Assembly: GCF_016125575.1 (NCBI RefSeq)
Contig: NZ_WGLM01000005.1
Span: 1-64,000, forward strand
From: Limimaricola sp.
Lineage (GTDB): Bacteria > Pseudomonadota > Alphaproteobacteria > Rhodobacterales > Rhodobacteraceae
DNA length: 64,000 bases
Direction of reading: 5' to 3'
The position numbers and the translations under genes were made by a program. The notes beneath the pieces were generated by a model. The model worked only from the letters and a program-made list of their open reading frames with translations, was not told the DNA's origin and did not search any database. Every line of letters begins with the position of its first letter. Position 1 is the first letter of the stretch. Below, piece by piece: positions 51,095 to 59,803 of this stretch.

Positions 51095-52075
51095 TCATTG
51101 CCGGTTGTGGCGCCGTGCGACCTCGCCGGAGATCCAAGCGTAGACCCGTTCGATTCCAGCCTTGAGCGGTTCGTTGGGGGCCCAGCCCAGCTTCTCGCGG
51201 ATGAGCCGGTTGTCCGAATTGCGGCCGCGCACGCCTTCGGGGCCGGGAATGTTGCGTATCTTCAGATCTTTGCCGGATATCCCAATGACCATGCGGGCGA
51301 GGTTGTTGATCGATATCATCTCTTCCGAGCCAATATTCACCGGCCCTTCGAAATCGTCCGAACGGGTCAACCGCAGCACGCCTTCGAGGCATTCGTCAAT
51401 ATAAAGGAACGACCGGGTCTGTAGACCGTCCCCCCAGACTTCGATCTCGCCCCCATCGTCGGCAGCGGCGACTTTCCGGCAAAGCGCTGCAGGGGCCTTT
51501 TCCTTGCCGCCTTCCCAAGTACCTTCGGGACCGAAGATGTTGTGGAACCGTGCAACGCGGCACTCCATGCCGTAATTCCTGTTGTAGGCGAGGTAGAGCC
51601 GCTCCGAGAACAGTTTTTCCCAGCCATATTCGCTGTCGGGATTCGCTGGATAGGCGCTTTCCTCGGAGCAGTTCGGATTGTCGGGGTCGAGCTGGTTGTG
51701 CTCGGGATACATGCAGGCGGAAGACGAATAGAAGACCCGCTTGATGTTGCGCTTGTGGCAGGCGTCCAGGACGTTGAGGTTGATCATAGCCGAGTTGTGC
51801 ATGATGTCGGCGTCGTGGTCGCCGGTGAAGACATAACCGGCTCCGCCCATGTCGGCAGCCAATTGATAAACTTCGTCGAACCGGCGATCGATGATGGAGC
51901 GCACGAAATTCTGGTCGCGCAGATCGCCGATGACGAAATCGTCGGCAGCGGTTTCGGCGTGTTCGTGGAATTTGAGATCCACCCCCCTGACCCAAAACCC
52001 CTCGCTCTTGAGCCGTTTCACGAGATGGCCGCCAATAAAGCCGCCCGCGCCGCACACCAACGCTGTCTTTGTCAT
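51095..52075 (-). CDS. GDP-mannose 3,5-epimerase-like SDR
   Basis: 326 residues from the ATG at 52075 (AAGGA upstream; the ATG at 52087 has no room for a ribosome site). Rossmann motif CGAGGFIGGHLVKRL (7-21), SSSACMYPEHNQL near 118, YGWEKLFSERLYL (Tyr-x3-Lys) near 148, RFHNIFGPEGTWEGG near 175 and EVWGDGLQTRSFLYIDEC near 209. The late IPGPEGVRGRNSDNRLI is nearly diagnostic for plant-type GDP-mannose 3,5-epimerase, which makes GDP-L-galactose and GDP-L-gulose from GDP-mannose. Preceded by manC, which makes the substrate. Confidence 0.88.
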   Translation of the reverse strand: MTKTALVCGAGGFIGGHLVKRLKSEGFWVRGVDLKFHEHAETAADDFVIGDLRDQNFVRSIIDRRFDEVYQLAADMGGAGYVFTGDHDADIMHNSAMINLNVLDACHKRNIKRVFYSSSACMYPEHNQLDPDNPNCSEESAYPANPDSEYGWEKLFSERLYLAYNRNYGMECRVARFHNIFGPEGTWEGGKEKAPAALCRKVAAADDGGEIEVWGDGLQTRSFLYIDECLEGVLRLTRSDDFEGPVNIGSEEMISINNLARMVIGISGKDLKIRNIPGPEGVRGRNSDNRLIREKLGWAPNEPLKAGIERVYAWISGEVARRHNRQ

Positions 52076-52199
52076 CTTGAAGGCCATCCTTTTGCGAATT
52101 GAGTAAAGATTGCTTGGTTGATCCCTTAACGAAATTGCTACATTGCGGCAACTCTCCGGCGGGACGAATGCACGGCTTTGCCCCCGATTTGACTAATCG

Positions 52200-53651
52200 T
52201 TAGCCTTTTGCTCCTTGACCGCGTGAATAGACATCCTCGTAGCGAATAATGTCGTCTTCGCCGAGATACGTTCCAGACTGCACCTCGATCAGCGTCAGGG
52301 GAACCTTGCCAGGGTTCTCCATGCGGTGCACAGCACCGAGCGGGATATATACTGACTCGTTCTCACTCGCTAACTTGACCGATTCGTCGATTGTAATTTT
52401 TGCGGTGCCCTCGACGACGATCCAGTGCTCGGCGCGGTGGTGGTGGCTTTGCAGGCTCAGCGCCGCGCCGGGATGCACCACGATCCGCTTGACTTGGAAG
52501 CGGGGGCCGACGACCAGGCTTTCGTACCAGCCCCAGGGCCGGTAGTCGCGCGGCAGGGTTTCGGCCTGCGCGGCGCCGTTGGCCTTGAGGGCGGCAACCG
52601 CGGTCTTGACCTCCTGCGCGCGGGTCTTGTCGGCAACGAGAACGGCATCGGGCATCGCCACGACGACGATGTCCTTCAGCCCGATCCCCACGACATGCTG
52701 CGCCGCCTCGCTGGTGGCCTGCAACAGCGTGTCGGTACAGTCGATCGCTGTTGCGTGGCCGCGGGCGACGACACCGTCGGCATCAGGCCCGGTTTCGCGC
52801 CAGACGGCCTGCCAGTCGCCGAGGTCGGACCAGGCGCCGCCATAGGGGACCACGGCCAAGTTGTCGGCCCTCTCCATCACCGCGTAGTCGATCGAGATGT
52901 CTTGCAGCGCGCCCCACGGCCCGGCGGCGAGGCGGGTGAAGGCCAGGTCGGTGACGGCCGCGTCAAGGGCGGCGCGCACCTGCGCCAGCGTCTCAGGCGC
53001 ATGTTCGGCAAAGGCCGCAAGGACGGCGGTGGTGGAAAAGAGGAAGATACCGGCGTTCCAGAGGTGCAACCCGCCCGAAAGGAGCTGTTCGGCGGCGGCG
53101 CCGTCGGGCTTTTCCACGAAGGCGCGCAAGGGCTGCGGCGTGGCGGAAAAGGCGGCGTCGGGCGCGGCGGCCAGTTCCAGCCAACCATAGCCGGTCTCGG
53201 CTCTGTTGGGGCGGATGCCGAAGGTGACCAACTGGCCGTCGCGGGCCGCGGGCGCGGCGGCGGCGACGCCGGCCTGAAACCGGTCGACGTCGGGAATCAC
53301 GTGGTCCGAAGGCGCCACCAGCATCAGCGCACCGGGCGCGCGGGCATCTAGCGTTAGTGCCGCCGCGCAGATCGCCGCGGCTGTGTTGCGCGCGGCAGGC
53401 TCGATCAGGATATCGGCGGGCGCCATTTCCAGCGCGGCAAGCTGTTCGGTCACGACAAAGCGGAAATCGGCCCCGGTCACCACGATGGGCGGCGCGAAGT
53501 CCGGCCCGGACAGCCTCCGCGCGGATCCCTGGAACAGGCTCTCCTCGCCGATGAGTCGGACGAACTGTTTCGGATAGGATTTGCGAGACAGCGGCCAAAG
53601 CCGCGTTCCCGCCCCCCCGCATAGCAGAACAGGGTGAATCTCGAGGCTCAT
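52200..53651 (-). CDS. manC: Mannose-1-phosphate guanylyltransferase / mannose-6-phosphate isomerase
   Basis: 483 residues from the ATG at 53651 (AAGG upstream). The nucleotidyltransferase domain has PVLLCGGAGTRLWPLSRKSYPKQF (7-30), VAPSDHVI near 125 and FVEKPD near 185. A C-terminal cupin phosphomannose-isomerase domain holds RPWGWYESLVVGPRFQVKRI near 368 and the metal-site stretch LQSHHHRAEHWIVVEGTA near 396. This two-domain type makes GDP-mannose from mannose 1-phosphate. First gene of the minus-strand EPS array. Confidence 0.92.
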   Translation of the reverse strand: MSLEIHPVLLCGGAGTRLWPLSRKSYPKQFVRLIGEESLFQGSARRLSGPDFAPPIVVTGADFRFVVTEQLAALEMAPADILIEPAARNTAAAICAAALTLDARAPGALMLVAPSDHVIPDVDRFQAGVAAAAPAARDGQLVTFGIRPNRAETGYGWLELAAAPDAAFSATPQPLRAFVEKPDGAAAEQLLSGGLHLWNAGIFLFSTTAVLAAFAEHAPETLAQVRAALDAAVTDLAFTRLAAGPWGALQDISIDYAVMERADNLAVVPYGGAWSDLGDWQAVWRETGPDADGVVARGHATAIDCTDTLLQATSEAAQHVVGIGLKDIVVVAMPDAVLVADKTRAQEVKTAVAALKANGAAQAETLPRDYRPWGWYESLVVGPRFQVKRIVVHPGAALSLQSHHHRAEHWIVVEGTAKITIDESVKLASENESVYIPLGAVHRMENPGKVPLTLIEVQSGTYLGEDDIIRYEDVYSRGQGAKG

Positions 53652-53905
53652 GGTCACTTGGCCTTGCCTGGCCAAAAGCCTGACGCAGCAAGAACCGCGC
53701 CCCGCCTCAGGCGCATCTTGTCGATCCCGGCACTGCGGTCGGGCCTGTCTGTGTGAAGATGTGCGACAGATTGGTAACGCAAATGGCCAAGGCCGCAAGG
53801 ATAGGATCGCATGGCAGCGTCACTCAATCTTGGAAGTAGTCAATTCGGTTCAACGACCGCGGCATTCCCGTCGCGGACCTCCCATCCAAACCGCGGCCGG
53901 TTCGC

Positions 53906-54346
53906 TCAGCCGTTCGGGCTGGCGACCTTAACGGTGGCGGCGACCGACGTCAGCTGCTCTTGCGAGCCAGAACTGATCAGCGTCGTTGTCGATTGAAGCG
54001 CCTGCTTCTGCACGGGGTCGGAGCTGGAGTTCGCGATCGTCGACACCGCCGTCGCAAGCGAGGCCCTGACCTCCGGGTGCGCGGCGGCAACCTTGATCGC
54101 GACGTTGGCCAGTTGACCCACCAGGACATTCACGCCGGCCGGGTCGGCCCCCGGGTTATTGGCAAGGTAAGTGTTCAAAGCGGCCTCGATCTGGGCGGCG
54201 CAGGTGGTCGGATTGACGCCGCACTGGGCGTAGGCACTGGCAACAATCGTGTTGATGGCAGCCGCGTCGTAGGCAGCCCAAGCGAACGTCGGGGTCGTGA
54301 AGACGGCGGCGGCGCTGACGACAGCTGCAACTGCAAGGTTTTTCAT
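53906..54346 (-). CDS. Small secreted protein of the EPS locus, unknown function
   Basis: 146 residues from the ATG at 54346. Sec signal peptide KNLAVAAVVSAAAVFTTPTFAWA-AYD. The mature part has two cysteines (CGVNPTTC, about 42-49) and is Ala-rich and helical. It is not recognised. Diverges from the plus-strand EPS genes across a 304-bp spacer and may be a periplasmic or matrix protein. Confidence 0.6.
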   Translation of the reverse strand: MKNLAVAAVVSAAAVFTTPTFAWAAYDAAAINTIVASAYAQCGVNPTTCAAQIEAALNTYLANNPGADPAGVNVLVGQLANVAIKVAAAHPEVRASLATAVSTIANSSSDPVQKQALQSTTTLISSGSQEQLTSVAATVKVASPNG

Positions 54347-54650
54347 GGCATACCACTCTCGAGCGAAAATCATGATGTTGTGTCCCACACATGCACATGA
54401 AGATCAAGGCCGGCATGGAACGCATTCGGCGTATTGCTGCTCCTTTCTTGCCCCAATTCATGACACTGTTGTAACGTGTCGCAATAATCATGCGGCCCGC
54501 CTTCCAATTAGGCAGTCGGTAATCGCCGCGGGCAACTTGACGGGTAATCAGCGCGACACGGAAAAGCCATAATTGGAACGCGCTTTGACGGTGCCGGTTG
54601 CGCATCGTCCCGGAACCTGCACAAAGGGTTTGTTCAGGACGGGTTAGGCC
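54347..54650. promoter_or_regulatory. Divergent promoter region of the EPS block
   Basis: No gene is seen. It contains the inverted 9-mers TTCCAATTA (54502-54510) and TAATTGGAA (54570-54578), 59 bp apart, plus a nearby CCCAATT. This is a plausible bipartite regulator site for one or both divergent transcripts; the regulator is unknown, the EPS MarR protein being a candidate. Confidence 0.4.
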
Positions 54651-55313
54651 TTGGCACGGATCATTCTTGCACTCTTCGCGGTTGCGCTTCTGGCTGGTGC
54701 GGTTTCGCTGATGCCGGGTGAATATGGTGTGCTGCGCGACGAGGGACGCCATTTTCGGGACCTCTCGGTCGAGGGCGCCGTCAACCTGGCAAAGGCGCAG
54801 TCGCTTTCCGGTTCGATCGCGCAGATGCAGATGTGCGAGTCGTCACAGGTGACGATCGAGGCCATGCTCAGCCCAACGGCCAGCCGCGACATCGCCGCGA
54901 ACCTCTGCCTGGCGAGGGCCGATTCGATCCTCGCCCAGAACCCGACCATGGCCATCGCACACCTCGCGCGGGCGGTGTCGCTGATGACGCTGCGCGAGAC
55001 GGAGAAGGCGGCGGAATCCCGCCGATATTCGGCCCAATTCGCGCAGAGCGAGAATTGGATCAGGGCCCGGCGGCTGATTGCCAGTTTCTTCTTTTACCAG
55101 TTCGACGGTCAGTCTCCTGATGAATTGGATGCAACCGATGTGCGCATTTTGCTGAAAAGCAGTACCTATCGCCCCAACCTGGCCGATCTCTACCTGGCCT
55201 ATCCCAAATGGCAGGACTGGTTCGCCCAGACGATGCAAGGGCAGGATGGGCGTTACCAGCGGGCTTTCCTGGCGCTTGTCCGAACCAGGAAGCAGGCGGA
55301 GACGGCTCAGTGA
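54651..55313 (+). CDS. Hypothetical membrane-anchored protein of the EPS operon
   Basis: 220 residues from a TTG at 54651 with AGGACGGG upstream. A short N-terminal hydrophobic helix (ILALFAVALLAGAV, 5-18) would anchor or export it; the rest is helical and hydrophilic with TPR-like Ala patterns (IAHLARAVSLMTLRETEKAAE, about 103). Not recognised. Its stop overlaps the GTG of the Wzy-like gene (GTGA), so the two are coupled, suggesting a function in the polymerase complex. Confidence 0.55.
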   Translation: MARIILALFAVALLAGAVSLMPGEYGVLRDEGRHFRDLSVEGAVNLAKAQSLSGSIAQMQMCESSQVTIEAMLSPTASRDIAANLCLARADSILAQNPTMAIAHLARAVSLMTLRETEKAAESRRYSAQFAQSENWIRARRLIASFFFYQFDGQSPDELDATDVRILLKSSTYRPNLADLYLAYPKWQDWFAQTMQGQDGRYQRAFLALVRTRKQAETAQ

Positions 55314-56782
55314 TCGATTTCGAAAGGCTGCAGCAGGAAGCGCGCGCGCGGCAGGCCACCCCTGCAAGACCGGTCGAGCCGCTGGTCTTCGAGGAAGTGG
55401 CGCTTGACGAGACGCAAGGCACGCGATCGTCGCGCGGGGCCAGCCGGGTGAACACAACGATCGGCTGGTGCCTGGTGGCCGTGGCGCTGCTGGCGGCGGT
55501 ACCGCGCGGCGGCAACGCGCCGCTGGCTTGGCTGGTGCTGACCTTCGTCTCGGCACTGCTGCTGATCACGCACCTGGGTCTGACCTGGCAACTGGTGCCC
55601 GAACGCCGCCATCCGCTGCGCCAGCATCCCTGGATCGCAGTGCCGGGCGTGCTGGTGCTGGCGGTGATCGCGCTGCAACTTGTCCCGCTGGGCGGCTGGA
55701 CCTGGGCCACCCTGCCCGAGGCGGTGCGGCCGCAAACCTTTACCATGACCACTGGCGCAACCTGGCTGGGCGCCGTTCGCTGGGCCGGCTATGCCTCTTT
55801 CTTTGCCACCTTCCTTGCCGTCACCCGCAACGCGCGGCGGCAATCGCGGATGCTGATGGTTCTGTTTCTCGGCGTGGCGGCGCACGCGGTGCTTGGCCTC
55901 GCGCTGCTGGGGCCGCTGGGAGATGTTTCGCTGTTCGGTGAAAAGACCGCCTATCTAGGCAGCGCCACCGGGGTTTTCGTTAACCGCAACTCTTTCGCGA
56001 CGTTCCTGGGCATGGGGCTGAGCCTTGGCGTGGCCGCGATGCGCCACCTTGCCGCCGCCCCGCAGACCCGCGTGCCGGCCGGCCGCAACAGCCTGACTCC
56101 GCGCAAGATCGAGCTGATCTTTCTTGGCATCGTGCTGGCCATCATCGCGGTGACGCTGCTGGCCACCTCGTCTCGCATGGGGGTCTTCGCGTCGTTTCTT
56201 GGCGCGGCGGTGACATATGCTCTGCTTGACGCCAAGAGCGGCGCATCGAAGGGGCGCACGGCAGTGCGGCTGCTGGTGGTCTTTGGCGGGCTGGGACTTG
56301 TCCTGCTGGTCCTGAGCGGCCAAGTCGTGGTGCAGCGCGCGCTGTTCGCCTCGGTCAGCAGCGAAGTCCGGCTCGAACTCTACCGGCAGATCCTGCCGAT
56401 GCTGCGGGATCACTGGCTGACCGGGTTTGGCTTCGACAGCTTCCCGCTCGCCTTCGAACTCTACCACCAGGCCAGCCTCTCGCCCGACCTTGTCTGGGAC
56501 AGGTCCCACGATACCTATCTGTCGAACTGGGTCGAACTGGGGCTGATCGGGGGTAGCCTGCCGATCATCGTGGTGGCGGCCGGCGGGCTGCAGTCGCTGG
56601 CCAACCTGCGGCGCCGGTCAAAGGCGTTCGCGGCATCGGCGGCGGCCTGCGGAGCGACAGTGACGGTCGCGGTCCATTCGACCGTGGATTTCAGCCTAGA
56701 AATGGCCGGAAATGATTACCTGTTCCTGGCGATCCTCGCGTTGGGCGTGGTCCGTTTCGGCCATCGCGGATCAGGCGAATGA
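55310..56782 (+). CDS. O-antigen ligase / Wzy-type polymerase
   Basis: 490 residues from the GTG at 55310. A cytoplasmic N-terminal tail of about 45 residues precedes ten or more hydrophobic helices. The O-antigen-ligase (PF04932-like) stretch has GVFVNRNSFATFLGM near 220, RMGVFASFLGA near 280 and DRSHDTYLSNWVELGLIGG near 404, with the conserved Arg and His residues of the family. It polymerises or ligates lipid-linked saccharides at the periplasmic side. Overlaps its neighbours on both sides by 4 bp. Confidence 0.82.
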   Translation: MIDFERLQQEARARQATPARPVEPLVFEEVALDETQGTRSSRGASRVNTTIGWCLVAVALLAAVPRGGNAPLAWLVLTFVSALLLITHLGLTWQLVPERRHPLRQHPWIAVPGVLVLAVIALQLVPLGGWTWATLPEAVRPQTFTMTTGATWLGAVRWAGYASFFATFLAVTRNARRQSRMLMVLFLGVAAHAVLGLALLGPLGDVSLFGEKTAYLGSATGVFVNRNSFATFLGMGLSLGVAAMRHLAAAPQTRVPAGRNSLTPRKIELIFLGIVLAIIAVTLLATSSRMGVFASFLGAAVTYALLDAKSGASKGRTAVRLLVVFGGLGLVLLVLSGQVVVQRALFASVSSEVRLELYRQILPMLRDHWLTGFGFDSFPLAFELYHQASLSPDLVWDRSHDTYLSNWVELGLIGGSLPIIVVAAGGLQSLANLRRRSKAFAASAAACGATVTVAVHSTVDFSLEMAGNDYLFLAILALGVVRFGHRGSGE

Positions 56783-57543
56783 TGGGTCTGTTTCGCGCAG
56801 ATCCGGTTGCGGCCCGGCCGCCACGGCGCTTTCTGAAGCTGCCAGCGCTGCCTGCCGCGATCTACGCGGTGGGCGATATCCACGGTTGCATCGACCAGTT
56901 GCGCGCGGCCGAGGCCCGCATTCTGGCCGATGGCGCGGACCTGTCGGGCCAGAAACTGATTATCGCCCTGGGCGACGTGATCGATCGCGGACCCGACAGC
57001 GCCGCGGTGATGGACCACCTCTCCAGCCCGGCCCCGGCAGGCTTTACCAGGCTGACCGTCTGCGGCAACCACGAGGACATGTTCCTGCGTTTCCTCGACG
57101 ATCCGCCGGCCAATGCCGACTGGCTGGACTTCGGCGGGGCCGAAACCTTGCGCTCCTACGGGGTCAAGGTCGGCATCGACTCGAACTCGCGCGGGCGATT
57201 GCGGGAGATCGCGCGCGATATCGATGCGGTTCTGCCGCGGGCACATCGCGCCTTCCTGGAGGACCTGCCGCTGGGGTTGCTGGTCGGCGATATCTGCTTT
57301 GCCCATGCTGCCTACGATTTCGGCATGCCGCCCGAGAAGCAGTCATCTGACGTGATCCTGTGGGGAAGAGGCGATGAAGATGCGCGCGAGAATGGCGATG
57401 GGCTTCTGGTTCACGGTCATTACGTTGTCGACAATCCTGAAGTAACGGAAAAACGAATCAACATAGACACGGGCGCCTATATGACCGGTCGCCTCTCGAC
57501 CCTCAAGATCACCGGACCCGATGGATCGATCTCGTTCCTGTAG
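56779..57543 (+). CDS. Metallophosphoesterase (serine/threonine protein phosphatase-like)
   Basis: 254 residues, ATG overlapping the Wzy stop (ATGA). Binuclear metal-site motifs are complete: GDIHGC (about 33), LGDVIDRGPDS (about 66), CGNHEDM (about 95), and later HAAYD and VHGHYV. This is the PPP/ApaH-like bacterial family acting on phosphoproteins or dinucleoside polyphosphates. In an operon upstream of a tyrosine kinase (Wzc type), a phosphatase that resets phosphoproteins of EPS assembly is an attractive idea, though the usual partner is a low-molecular-weight Tyr phosphatase (Wzb). Confidence 0.83.
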   Translation: MMGLFRADPVAARPPRRFLKLPALPAAIYAVGDIHGCIDQLRAAEARILADGADLSGQKLIIALGDVIDRGPDSAAVMDHLSSPAPAGFTRLTVCGNHEDMFLRFLDDPPANADWLDFGGAETLRSYGVKVGIDSNSRGRLREIARDIDAVLPRAHRAFLEDLPLGLLVGDICFAHAAYDFGMPPEKQSSDVILWGRGDEDARENGDGLLVHGHYVVDNPEVTEKRINIDTGAYMTGRLSTLKITGPDGSISFL

Positions 57544-57622
57544 GTCTCGTATTTTCATTATGCCGGGCAGGTGATAACAGCCTCCATGTCTAAGTCAGAG
57601 CGGAAAATTGCAGGAAAATCCA

Positions 57623-59746
57623 ATGAAGGAAGACCAAGACGAGGTTATCAATATTCTCGATATCCTCGGCATTTTCCGCAGACAGCTTCGGCTGATCCTG
57701 TTGACTGTCGGCATCATTTTTGGGGCTGCGCTGATCTATCTCGCCCAGGCGACGCCGCTTTTCACCGCGACGACGCTGTTGATGGTCGATCCCGCTGGCA
57801 AGAACTTGCTGACCCCGGACGCGGCCATGACCAACAACAGTTCGGACAATGCCAAGATCGAGAGCGAGGTCGAGATCCTGAAATCCGATAGCCTTGCGAT
57901 CAAGACTATCCGCGACAGCAAACTCTATCTGACCGATGAGTTCGGGCGCTCGCTGGGAACGCTCGACAGGATCAAGATCGCACTAGGCTTCGGCCCACCA
58001 CCGGATCCTGAGGGCGATGCCGTCCTGCAGGCTGCCTTGTCCAAGTTCGATCATGCCTTGTCGGTCCGGCGCCTCGGACTGACGTACCTGATCTCGGTCT
58101 CGGTCACGTCGGAAAGCCCTCAGCGCGCCGCCGATCTCGCAAATGAACATGCCAAGACCTATCTTGCCGATCAAGTCTCCTCAAAAGTTGACGCTTCGCT
58201 CGCCGCCGGTGACGTGCTGCAGGGGCAACTGGCACAAGCGCGTCAAAAGCTTGCCGCCTCGGACGGTGCCTTAACTAATTATATCAAGAGCCATCTCGAT
58301 CAGCTGCAGGCCGAAACTGGCTCGGCCAAGATCGGCCAACTGCGCACGCAGTTACAGGACGCCACCCAACAGATTGCCCAAATCACGCAGACTACTGATC
58401 TTGCCAAGTCGGCGCTCCAGAACGGCGACTGGGACAAGCTGGCGGCTCAAGTCAATGACGAGACCATCGCCAAATTGGCCCAGCAGAAGCGCACCTTCGA
58501 ACAGCAGTTGGCCGGCGCCCAGCCTGGTAGCGCCGCGGCGATCGACATTGCTGCGGGCCTCGCTGAAATCAACAAGCAGCTTACTCAGACCGGGCAGCAG
58601 AAAATATCGGAGCTTGAAAAGTCGGTTCAGTCCGAGAAGGATTCGACCACCGAGATCACCAAGTCGATCCGCGACGAGGTGCTGAACTCGACCCTCACGC
58701 CGGAAACCCTGGCCGACATCTATGGACTGCAGCAAGATGCCCAAATCGCCCAGCGCCAATACGACACCCTGTTGACCCGCCTGCGCGACGTCCAGACGCA
58801 GGCGCTGGTGCAAGTGGCAGATGCGCGGGTCGTCTCTCAGGCGCTGGCGCCGCAAGCGAAATCCTATCCCAATACCAAGCTGGTGTTGGCGCTAGCGCTG
58901 GTGCTTGGCCTTGGGGTAGGCGCGGGCCTTGCGCTTTCCAATGAATACCTCTTCGGCGGTGTCACGTCCGAGGCGCAGCTGGGCAACATCGTTCCCGCCA
59001 AGGTTGCCGCCGTCGTGCCAAAGGTTTCACTGACAGGGACCCAGATCACCTTTGCTGACAAGGTCGCAGACGAACCGATGTCTCTTTTTGCGGAAAGTTT
59101 CCGCAAGCTTCGGGCGACCATCGACAGGCAGATTCCGGCGACGCCGGCCATCGGCCGGGTGATCATTTTCACCTCGTCGATCCCCGCCGAGGGCAAGTCG
59201 ACCGACGCGCTGTCGCTGGCCCGCACTTATGCTCTGGCCGGAAAACGGACACTCCTAATTGACGCCGATCTGCGCAAGCCTAATCAGCACACCTTCATTG
59301 GTGTCGAGACGTCATCGGGTATCCTCGAATACTTGACAGCCAGTGATGCGGGCTATGAAGATGCTGACTGTTTCGCAGCGGATCCGAAGTCGACGCTTGG
59401 CCTGATCCTTGGACGTCGACGGAGCAGTATCCCAACTGACGCGCCGCTCCAGACGCAAGCCTTTGCCGACCTGATCGCCGATGCCCGCAAGTCTTTTGAT
59501 GTCATCATCATCGACACCGCGCCACTGGTCCCGGTTGTTGACGCCCGATACATCGCCCCCTTTGCCGACGCGGTCGTGCTCTGCGTACGCTTCGGCATGG
59601 CGCGTCAGGCCGATGTGCGCACTGCCTACGAGCAACTCGAGGAGTCGATCTCGAAAGGTGCGGTCATTGTAACATCGCTCAATTGTTTCGAGGGAAAGTC
59701 GGCCGACTACCGGTACTCGGGCTATTACGGTTACACGACAAGTTGA
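57623..59746 (+). CDS. Polysaccharide co-polymerase with tyrosine autokinase domain (Wzc/ExoP type)
   Basis: 707 residues from the ATG at 57623 (CAGGAAA upstream). N-terminal Wzz domain with first membrane helix near 24-44 (ILLTVGIIFGAALIYLAQ), a long periplasmic coiled-coil region (about 190-370), and a second helix near 418-440. The cytoplasmic BY-kinase has Walker A SSIPAEGKSTDAL (about 516), Walker A' LLIDADLRKP (about 545) and Walker B VIIIDTAPLVP (about 629). The tail SADYRYSGYYGYTTS has five tyrosines for autophosphorylation. It controls chain length and export of EPS. No outer-membrane Wza gene is visible in the window. Confidence 0.9.
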   Translation: MKEDQDEVINILDILGIFRRQLRLILLTVGIIFGAALIYLAQATPLFTATTLLMVDPAGKNLLTPDAAMTNNSSDNAKIESEVEILKSDSLAIKTIRDSKLYLTDEFGRSLGTLDRIKIALGFGPPPDPEGDAVLQAALSKFDHALSVRRLGLTYLISVSVTSESPQRAADLANEHAKTYLADQVSSKVDASLAAGDVLQGQLAQARQKLAASDGALTNYIKSHLDQLQAETGSAKIGQLRTQLQDATQQIAQITQTTDLAKSALQNGDWDKLAAQVNDETIAKLAQQKRTFEQQLAGAQPGSAAAIDIAAGLAEINKQLTQTGQQKISELEKSVQSEKDSTTEITKSIRDEVLNSTLTPETLADIYGLQQDAQIAQRQYDTLLTRLRDVQTQALVQVADARVVSQALAPQAKSYPNTKLVLALALVLGLGVGAGLALSNEYLFGGVTSEAQLGNIVPAKVAAVVPKVSLTGTQITFADKVADEPMSLFAESFRKLRATIDRQIPATPAIGRVIIFTSSIPAEGKSTDALSLARTYALAGKRTLLIDADLRKPNQHTFIGVETSSGILEYLTASDAGYEDADCFAADPKSTLGLILGRRRSSIPTDAPLQTQAFADLIADARKSFDVIIIDTAPLVPVVDARYIAPFADAVVLCVRFGMARQADVRTAYEQLEESISKGAVIVTSLNCFEGKSADYRYSGYYGYTTS

Positions 59747-59803
59747 AGGTGACGGGTCGGAGTAACCCCCCCTTGACCTGCGCGAGTAGTCGGCGAAGCA
59801 GAA

